In this document: positions 1-5,164 of the stretch, one piece after another | How positions within the stretch are numbered: position 1 is the stretch's first letter | Layout of the letters: each line of letters opens with the position of its first letter | Assembly: GCA_009843675.1 (NCBI GenBank) | Contig: VYCZ01000199.1 | Location: 5,105 to 11,699, forward strand | Source of the DNA: Gammaproteobacteria bacterium | GTDB taxonomy: Bacteria; Pseudomonadota; Gammaproteobacteria; Eutrophobiales; Eutrophobiaceae | Direction of reading: 5' to 3' | Length of the DNA: 6,595 nucleotides | Made by a program: the position numbers and the translations under genes | Notes under the pieces: model-generated | Database searches by the model: none | What the model was told of the DNA's origin: nothing | What the model saw: the letters and a program-made list of their open reading frames with translations, nothing else

Positions 1-71
1 GGCATGATGAGGAACTGCGTTCGCTCGGGAGATTCGCAGAGCACGTCATGCCGCAACTGAAAAATATCTGA
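1..71 (+). CDS. C-terminal end of a probable luciferase-like (LLM) flavin-dependent oxidoreductase, 5' truncated
   Basis: Reading from base 3, the frame is open from the window edge to a TGA at 69-71 and encodes 22 residues ending HDEELRSLGRFAEHVMPQLK-NI. The pattern of a short helix with 'FAEHVMPQL' just before the stop is what I know from the C-termini of bacterial luciferase-like monooxygenases (FMN- or F420-using), where a 'LFAREVMPAL'-type ending is common. This is inference from a very short tail. The gene lies only 29 bp upstream of the sulfatase on the same strand, so the two are probably co-transcribed. An LLM monooxygenase would fit a locus for breaking down organic sulfur or sulfated compounds. 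The other two forward frames stop early or lack such a pattern. Confidence 0.5.
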   Translation, partial: HDEELRSLGRFAEHVMPQLKNI

Positions 72-100
72 ATGGACGGACTCCCGTTAAACTACTCACA

Positions 101-1795
101 ATGCGCATATTCATTATAATTTTTTTGATTGCCGGTTTGGCGGGTCTGGCCGGCTGTACTGATCAGTCCGGGACAGGCAACCCTGACCCGCGTCCCAATA
201 TACTGTTGATTATTGCGGATGACCTGGGCTATTCCGACCTGGGCGTATTCGGCGGTGAGATAAGCACACCCAACCTGGATGCGCTGGCAGGCGCCGGAAA
301 AATGCTGACTAACTTCCACGTGGCGCCCACCTGCTCCCCGACCAGGGCGATGCTGATGTCCGGCGCCGACGCCCACCGCGCCGGTCTCGGCACCATGAAC
401 GGCCTGTGGTCGGAGGAACAGAAGGGCAAGCCCGGCTACGAGGGGTTCCTGAACAAGGATATCGTCACTTTCGTGAGATTGCTTAAGGAGGCCGGGTATC
501 ACACCTACATGTCGGGCAAGTGGCAGTTGGGCTATGAAGACGGCTATTACCCCCTGGACCGGGGTTTCGAGGAGGCTTTCTGGCTGAAATTCGGCGGCGC
601 GAGCCACTTCTCCGATATGCGCGGCATCACCAAATACGGTGAAGTTGCTTATTGGGGTGAAGGCAGGGAGCAGTTACAGTCTCTGCCCGGTGATTTTTAC
701 TCTTCCGTCTATTTCACCGACAAGATGATTGACTACATCGACAAAAACCGCGCTGACGGCAAACCGTTCTTCGCTTACGCCGCCTACACCGCGCCCCATT
801 GGCCGTTGCAGGCGCCCCGGGAATATATCGACAAGTACGAGGGCGTCTATGATGGGGGTTATGACGCTATCCGCACCAAACGGATTGAACGCATGCTGGC
901 CGCCGGCCTGATGGAGGAAGGTCAGACCCCCGCCGCGCAGCACCCTGAATGGCCCGGCTGGGACAAACTTGACGGGGAGCAGAAGAAGCTGGAAGTGCGC
1001 ATGATGCAGATCTATGCAGCAATGGTGGATGCGCTGGATGAGAACATCGGGCGCCTGGTTCAATACCTGAAAGATACGGGTGAGTATGAGAATACCTTCA
1101 TCCTGTTCTTCTCCGATAACGGCGCGGAAGGCAACAACCCGCATGATCTTGCCACTAATCCCACCTGGGTGCCGCAGAATTTTGATTTGAGTTATGAAAA
1201 CATGGGCCAACCCGGCTCTTATGCTTCCACGGGACCGGGCTGGGCGCACGTCAGCAACACGCCGTATCACATGTATAAGGGCTTCCCTGCCCAGGGCGGA
1301 CTGTTATCTCCCACGATCGCGGTGTTTCCGGAAAGGATTGAGGCAGGCAGTCGCTCGGATGCGTTCATCACCGTCCTGGATGTGGCGCCTACCCTGCTGC
1401 AACTGGCAAACGTAACCCACCCCGCGCCGGAGTTTGACGGGCGGCGGGTACATTCCATGGTCGGCGAGTCATTTTACCCCCACTTGATCGGCCGGCAACC
1501 CGTTGTGCACGGCCCGGAACACGTATTCGGCCTTGAACTGTTCAACCGGCGCATGATCCGCCAGGGTGACTGGAAACTGCTCTGGAATAACAGGCCCTGG
1601 GGCAAGGGAGACTGGGAGTTATACAACCTGGAGGAAGACTCCGGAGAACAGAATGACCTGGCGCAGGCCCGCCCTGGGAAACTGCAGGACATGCTGGCGC
1701 TGTGGCAACAATACGTTGACGATAATGACGTATTGGTATTTGATGAATTGAAAATGCGTTTTACCAACGGGAAGGATCATTATGAATATCAGTGA
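101..1795 (+). CDS. Arylsulfatase, PAS/AtsA-type (sulfatase S1 family), predicted lipoprotein
   Basis: This 564-residue protein hydrolyses sulfate esters, probably aryl or alkyl. Seen: a hydrophobic leader ending in lipobox L16-A17-G18-C19, so the mature protein is probably a lipid-anchored envelope enzyme. Thr at +2 does not signal inner-membrane retention. Sulfatase landmarks are D40-D41 in 'ADDLGYSD', the formylglycine motif C78-S-P-T-R82, K140 in 'SGKWQLG', H233 in 'APHWPLQAPRE', D339-N340 in 'SDNGAEG' and K393 in 'MYKGF'. From memory these match Pseudomonas aeruginosa AtsA (PAS) D13/D14, C51, R55, K113, H211, D317/N318 and K375 at near-constant offsets, and the C-terminal 'MIRQGDWK...ELYNL' is also PAS-like. 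Odd: PAS H115 is Gln142 here, and PAS itself is cytosolic. Cys78 would need a formylglycine-generating enzyme, and none is in the window. The ATG is chosen because it starts the signal peptide directly, although no good Shine-Dalgarno precedes it. It overlaps the next gene by 14 bp. Confidence 0.93.
   Translation: MRIFIIIFLIAGLAGLAGCTDQSGTGNPDPRPNILLIIADDLGYSDLGVFGGEISTPNLDALAGAGKMLTNFHVAPTCSPTRAMLMSGADAHRAGLGTMNGLWSEEQKGKPGYEGFLNKDIVTFVRLLKEAGYHTYMSGKWQLGYEDGYYPLDRGFEEAFWLKFGGASHFSDMRGITKYGEVAYWGEGREQLQSLPGDFYSSVYFTDKMIDYIDKNRADGKPFFAYAAYTAPHWPLQAPREYIDKYEGVYDGGYDAIRTKRIERMLAAGLMEEGQTPAAQHPEWPGWDKLDGEQKKLEVRMMQIYAAMVDALDENIGRLVQYLKDTGEYENTFILFFSDNGAEGNNPHDLATNPTWVPQNFDLSYENMGQPGSYASTGPGWAHVSNTPYHMYKGFPAQGGLLSPTIAVFPERIEAGSRSDAFITVLDVAPTLLQLANVTHPAPEFDGRRVHSMVGESFYPHLIGRQPVVHGPEHVFGLELFNRRMIRQGDWKLLWNNRPWGKGDWELYNLEEDSGEQNDLAQARPGKLQDMLALWQQYVDDNDVLVFDELKMRFTNGKDHYEYQ
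1771..1776 (+). promoter_or_regulatory. Ribosome binding site of the amidohydrolase, inside the sulfatase coding end
   Basis: GAAGGA at 1771-1776 lies five bases before the ATG at 1782, a good Shine-Dalgarno at normal spacing. It sits inside the last codons of the sulfatase, and the two reading frames overlap by 14 bp. This arrangement supports translational coupling and fixes the amidohydrolase start. Confidence 0.7.
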
Positions 1796-3485
1796 GTTGA
1801 AATTTGCGAAACTCCTCCTGCTGTCGGCGCTGGTTTACACCGGCGGTTGTGCCGATAACGCCGCGGAGACCGTCTACACCAACGGTTTCATCTACACGGT
1901 GAATCCCGAACAACCTACGGCCGAAGCGCTGGCGGTCAGGGACGGGGTGATCATCGCGGTGGGCGGCAACGAGGAGGTGCAGGCGCAGGTTTCGGACCGG
2001 GCGCGGGTCGTGGACCTCGAAGGTAGGATGCTGATGCCGGGCATCCACGACATGCATGCCCACCCCATGGAGGCCGGCGAGAAGTATAACTTCCAGTGCG
2101 CGTTCCCCTTCACTTTCACGGTGGATCAGATCGTCGCGAAACTGACGGAATGCGCGGCGGAAACCCCGCCCGGCGAGTGGATTCGCGGCGGGCAGTGGGC
2201 CATGGAACTGATGGAAACCGATACAGTACCGCACAAGGACATCCTGGATGCGATCACCCGGGACCACCCCATCTACCTGGGGGATTCGACCGTGCATGCC
2301 GCCTGGCTCAACTCCCGGGGCCTGGCTGAAATGGGAATTGATGCGGACACGCCCGACCCGCAGGGCGGCGTCATCATCAGGGAGCCCGGGAGCATGGAGC
2401 CCACCGGCATCCTGGTCGATAACGCGGCCTATAACATCATCTCGAAGCTGCCGGCCTACAGCGAGGAGCAATACAAGGATGCCCTGGAATGGTCCATGCG
2501 GGCAATGAACAAGGTCGGCGTCACCACCGTCAAGGACGCCCTGACGGACGGGCGTTCGCTGAAAGCCTACAAGGGACTGGACGAGAGCGGCCGGCTGACC
2601 ATGAAGGTCAGCACCAGCATTGCCTGGAAAATGCTCTGGACCGATTACGAGAAGAACGTCAGGGAGCGCGCCGATTACGCAACGGAGAACGTCAACACCG
2701 AGTTCATCAAGATCATGCTGGACGGCATACCGCCGACGCGCACTTCCGCCATGCTGGACCCGTACCTGCCGGACGAGAAGCACGGCGACAGTTTCACCGG
2801 CAAGCTGATCCACTCTCCTGAGCGCCTCACCGAGGACATGATCTACCTGGACGGCCAGGGATTGACGGTGAAGGTTCACGCGACAGGGGACCGCGCAGTG
2901 CGGGTCACGCTGGATGCCGTCGAAGCGGCGCGCAAGGCCAACGGCGACTCGGGCATGATGCACGAGATTTCCCATGCGGAGCTGATTCATCCGGATGACA
3001 TCCCCCGCTTCAACCGGTTGAACGTGATCGCGGAATTCTCCCCGATCCTCTGGTATCCCTCTCCCCTGGTGGAGGTCATGACCCAGGTGATAGGCGAGGA
3101 GCGGGCAAACCGGTTCTGGCCGGCCAGGGCCTTGCTGGAGGCCGGCGCGCATGTCATCTACGGCTCCGACTGGCCGTCGGTGGTGCCCGATCCCAACCCC
3201 TGGCCGGGTGTCGAGGCCCTGGTGACCCGGCGCGACCCGTACGGCAACTTCCCGGGCGCGTTATGGATTGAACAGGCCGTTGACCTGGAGACGGCATTAC
3301 GGATATTCACCATCAACGGCGCGGTTGCCGGGAAACACGCGGACCGCACGGGCAGTATCGAAACGGGCAAGTCCGCCGATTTCATCGTCCTCGACCGGAA
3401 CCTGTTCGAGATCCCGGCTGAAGACATCAGCGACACGCAGGTCTTGCTGACGGTGGTGTCGGGCCGGGAAGTCTACAGGAAGTAG
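1782..3485 (+). CDS. Amidohydrolase family 3 (YtcJ-like) metal-dependent hydrolase, predicted exported
   Basis: This 567-residue protein belongs to the amidohydrolase superfamily, which uses active-site metal to hydrolyse C-N and related bonds. Seen: a basic-hydrophobic leader (residues 5-22) ending TGGC with Cys23. The lipobox is weak (Thr rather than Leu at -3), so lipoprotein status is less sure than for the sulfatase. The N-terminal beta domain reads 'VYTNGFIYTV...AVRDGVIIAVGG'. It is followed by the metal motif H92-A-H94 in 'PGIHDMHAH', 'VGVTTVKDA' (246-253), K310 in 'FIKIMLDG', H366 in 'VKVHATGDRAV', H398 in 'SHAE', D463 in 'YGSDWP', and a closing 'GSIETGKSADFIVLDRNLF' domain. Motif order and length fit PF07969-type proteins, and all expected metal and catalytic residues are present. 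The start has a good Shine-Dalgarno inside the sulfatase gene. The pairing suggests sequential attack on one substrate, which I cannot name. The TAG stop abuts a palindrome. Confidence 0.92.
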   Translation: MNISELKFAKLLLLSALVYTGGCADNAAETVYTNGFIYTVNPEQPTAEALAVRDGVIIAVGGNEEVQAQVSDRARVVDLEGRMLMPGIHDMHAHPMEAGEKYNFQCAFPFTFTVDQIVAKLTECAAETPPGEWIRGGQWAMELMETDTVPHKDILDAITRDHPIYLGDSTVHAAWLNSRGLAEMGIDADTPDPQGGVIIREPGSMEPTGILVDNAAYNIISKLPAYSEEQYKDALEWSMRAMNKVGVTTVKDALTDGRSLKAYKGLDESGRLTMKVSTSIAWKMLWTDYEKNVRERADYATENVNTEFIKIMLDGIPPTRTSAMLDPYLPDEKHGDSFTGKLIHSPERLTEDMIYLDGQGLTVKVHATGDRAVRVTLDAVEAARKANGDSGMMHEISHAELIHPDDIPRFNRLNVIAEFSPILWYPSPLVEVMTQVIGEERANRFWPARALLEAGAHVIYGSDWPSVVPDPNPWPGVEALVTRRDPYGNFPGALWIEQAVDLETALRIFTINGAVAGKHADRTGSIETGKSADFIVLDRNLFEIPAEDISDTQVLLTVVSGREVYRK

Positions 3486-3515
3486 GGGACGGATTTAAAA
3501 TCCGTCCCTGACCCC
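3485..3515 (+). repeat. REP-like palindrome abutting the amidohydrolase stop codon
   Basis: GGGACGGATTT (3486-3496), a single A, then AAATCCGTCCC (3498-3508) make a perfect 11-bp inverted repeat, which would fold as about 9 bp with a short AT loop. TGACCCC follows. The left arm begins at the base after the TAG, whose G extends the G run. There is no T tract on the + side, so it is a poor intrinsic terminator. I recall very similar GGGGACGGATTT...AAATCCGTCCC elements dispersed in many proteobacterial genomes, some near REP-associated transposases. That is memory, not a search. Confidence 0.7.
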
Positions 3516-3527
3516 GACATTCAACTA

Positions 3528-4997
3528 ATGGGCAGGCACAGCAAGGCGGTATTGAACGGCGCCGGCATCGACCGGCGGGATACCGGCTACTACTCGACGC
3601 CAGCCCCGGTCGCGGAATTCTTCAGGAGAAAACTATTATCACTTAACTCGGCCCCGAAACTGGTCTTCGACCCCTGCGCTGGCAGGGGCGAACTGCTGGC
3701 CCCGTTCCGGGATTGCGGCGCGCGCCTGTGCGGGTTTGACATCATGGACATGCAACCCGGCGGGTTCTTCGAATTCCAGCGGCGCGACTTCCTGCTTGCG
3801 ACCGCCAATACGCCGGACAGGCCACCGGGAGCGAACGGACTGCCGGATGCCGACATCATCGTCGCAAACCCGCCGTACAACTGTCACGAGCACGACTACC
3901 TGAGAGAGCACAAGGAACGCTTCGCCCTGGCTTTCGGCAGGGGCGCGGCCCTCAATCTCTACTCCCTGTTCATCCATGCGATCATCCGCAGCGCAAAACC
4001 CGGCTGCCTGATCGGGCTGATCACGTTCGATTCATTCTTGACCGCGAGGGGGCATGAAGACCTGCGCCGGTTTATCCGCAGCGAGTGCCGCATTCACTCG
4101 CTGCTGCTCTGCCCGACCGACCTGTTCAGGGACCAGGGCGCGGACGTGCGTACCGCCATCCTGGTACTGCAGAAAGGGCCGCAGGAGACACAACGGATCG
4201 AGGTGGCGGGCAGACCGGAGTCAACCGGACACTTCGAGCGCATCCTCAAAGCCGGCGCGTTCCGGACCTGTGCGCCTGAAGAGGTATGCCTGTCATCCCC
4301 CAGGGACCGAGGCGAGTTCGTGGTGGAAGTCCCGCCTGCGGTACGGGCGCTGTTCGCCATGCCGCGCCTGGGCGAGAAGTTTCCGTGCAAGACCGGCATA
4401 TCCACCGGGAACGACAGGACGCACCTGTCACGCGCACGCCGGAAAGGGTTCGGCGTGCCGTTCTACAAGAATCCCGGAAACCGCCGGTTTTTCACGGAAC
4501 CGGACGCCTGGCTGCGCGATGACTATAACGAAGCAGCGGAAAACAGGAGCAACTTCATCATCCGCAACAGACCGTACATCGGCCAACCCGGCATCGCCTG
4601 CTCGTCCATGGGCGTGGCATTCGGGGCCGCCATCCTCCCGGACGGCTCGGCGTTCGGCGTCAATGCCAACCTGTTCCCCACCGAAAAGGACCGGTGGTGG
4701 CTGCTGGCCTACCTGAACAGTTCCCTGTGCAACTACCTGGTGCGCGGGGTGTTGCTCAGGTCGAACATGATCACCGCCGGCTATGTTGCCAGGATACCGG
4801 TCCCGGCATTGACGACGGCGGTGCGTGGTGAACTGGAACACATCGCGCGCGAGGCATACGAAGCCCGGCCCGGCCTGGAAGAGTTACCGGGGTTCATAGA
4901 GAGAATTGATGAGGTGGTGTTCTATGCATGCGGGATGCCTGAACCTGACAGGGACAGAATACGGGAATTTTGTGCGAATATCGTGGAGAGGACGTGA
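3528..4997 (+). CDS. Solitary N6-adenine DNA methyltransferase, M.TaqI-like gamma class
   Basis: This 489-residue protein is predicted to move a methyl group from S-adenosylmethionine to adenine N6 in a specific DNA site. Seen: motif X 'YYSTPAPVAEFF' (21-32), motif I 'FDPCAGRGELL' (47-57), motif II around 'GFDIMD' (69-74), motif IV N114-P-P-Y117, 'LIGLITFDSFL' (161-171) and 'DVRTAILVLQKG' (206-217). The C-terminal half, about 280-430, has 'KTGISTGNDRTHL', 'FIIRNRPYIGQ' and 'WWLLAYLNSSLCNYL', which look like the target-recognition region of TaqI/Eco57I-type enzymes. The order X-I-IV with recognition domain last is the gamma layout. Motif X begins near the N-terminus, so there is no room for a fused nuclease, and no restriction gene is adjacent. 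It looks like an orphan methylase, with its site unknown. The ATG has no Shine-Dalgarno; TTG at 3552 (codon 9) follows AAGGCGG and still keeps motif X. Its stop abuts a hairpin. Regulation, host defence or a remnant of a restriction system are all possible. Confidence 0.88.
   Translation: MGRHSKAVLNGAGIDRRDTGYYSTPAPVAEFFRRKLLSLNSAPKLVFDPCAGRGELLAPFRDCGARLCGFDIMDMQPGGFFEFQRRDFLLATANTPDRPPGANGLPDADIIVANPPYNCHEHDYLREHKERFALAFGRGAALNLYSLFIHAIIRSAKPGCLIGLITFDSFLTARGHEDLRRFIRSECRIHSLLLCPTDLFRDQGADVRTAILVLQKGPQETQRIEVAGRPESTGHFERILKAGAFRTCAPEEVCLSSPRDRGEFVVEVPPAVRALFAMPRLGEKFPCKTGISTGNDRTHLSRARRKGFGVPFYKNPGNRRFFTEPDAWLRDDYNEAAENRSNFIIRNRPYIGQPGIACSSMGVAFGAAILPDGSAFGVNANLFPTEKDRWWLLAYLNSSLCNYLVRGVLLRSNMITAGYVARIPVPALTTAVRGELEHIAREAYEARPGLEELPGFIERIDEVVFYACGMPEPDRDRIREFCANIVERT
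3543..3554 (+). promoter_or_regulatory. Possible ribosome binding site and alternative TTG start of the methyltransferase
   Basis: AAGGCGG at 3543-3549 is followed by TTG at 3552-3554, in frame with the methyltransferase (codon 9 of the longer form). The region before the ATG at 3528 is pyrimidine-rich and shows no Shine-Dalgarno. Starting at TTG would give 481 residues and retain every recognised motif. The choice between the two starts is open. Confidence 0.4.
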
Positions 4998-5029
4998 TGT
5001 GTCCCGGAATTTGGAGTTCTGGTGACACA
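4998..5029 (+). repeat. Imperfect hairpin abutting the methyltransferase stop codon, REP-like
   Basis: TGTGTCCCGGAA (4998-5009) pairs with TTCTGGTGACACA (5017-5029) across a 7-nt loop, with one bulged T and one G-T pair, giving about 12 pairs. It begins at the base right after the TGA. No T tract follows on either strand, so I call it a repeat rather than a terminator. The GTGTCacc-GGAAT type of sequence resembles dispersed palindromic repeats I remember from other proteobacteria, which I could not verify here. Confidence 0.55.
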
Positions 5030-5051
5030 ATACTAATTCTGACGAAAGACT

Positions 5052-5108
5052 CGGATTTATCCTTGCATATCCGGTATAAAATGCCATAAACGCAAGGATG
5101 ATAAACCG
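5052..5108. repeat. Bulged inverted repeat in the convergent intergenic region
   Basis: ATCCTTGC (5059-5066) and GCAAGGAT (5092-5099) are perfect 8-bp inverted arms around a 25-nt AT-rich spacer. Farther out, CGG at 5052-5054 and CCG at 5106-5108 can also pair, with an AT-rich bulged section between. It lies between the ends of two convergent genes. No T run follows on either side. It could be a degenerate repeat or a transcript-end structure; I cannot tell which. Confidence 0.4.
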
Positions 5109-5135
5109 CAGCACCGGTTTCTCCAAGAACTCGGT

Positions 5136-5164
5136 AGCCGGATCAGTACCGGCTTCATTTCATT
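5136..5164. terminator. Possible weak terminator hairpin between convergent genes
   Basis: AGCCGG (5136-5141), a 7-nt loop, then CCGGCT (5149-5154) form a GC-rich stem directly against the stop codon of the minus-strand gene (5155-5157). On the + strand it is followed by the T-rich TTCATTTCATT, a weak match to an intrinsic terminator for transcripts leaving the methyltransferase. On the minus strand no T tract follows. The rest of the 157-bp gap (4998-5154) holds the two repeats listed separately and no gene I can support. Confidence 0.4.

Noticed and set aside
115..120. TATAAT as a possible -10 box
   Set aside because: It lies inside the sulfatase signal-peptide codons, has no reasonable -35 at 17 bp spacing, and would start transcripts after the start codon.
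674..1270. Minus-strand open frame opposite the sulfatase
   Set aside because: The sulfatase on the + strand has continuous family motifs across this span. The antisense product has no recognisable features.
1761..3152. Long minus-strand open frame (463 codons) opposite the amidohydrolase
   Set aside because: It is the mirror of a GC-rich coding gene with all amidohydrolase motifs on the + strand. Its translation is rich in Arg, His and Gly and shows no domain pattern.
3485..3515. Palindrome as a rho-independent terminator between the amidohydrolase and the methyltransferase
   Set aside because: The stem is good but the following bases are TGACCCC, with no T tract. A repeat element is the better reading, although some effect on transcript ends is possible.
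3528..4997. Single-chain restriction-modification enzyme (type IIG)
   Set aside because: At 489 residues with motif X near the N-terminus, there is no space for a nuclease domain, and no PD-(D/E)XK pattern is visible.
4884..5126. Small minus-strand frame starting TTG with a hydrophobic N-terminus
   Set aside because: It overlaps the end of the methyltransferase and runs through the intergenic hairpins. There is no convincing Shine-Dalgarno, and the C-terminal half is antisense to coding sequence. The membrane-like stretch may be chance.
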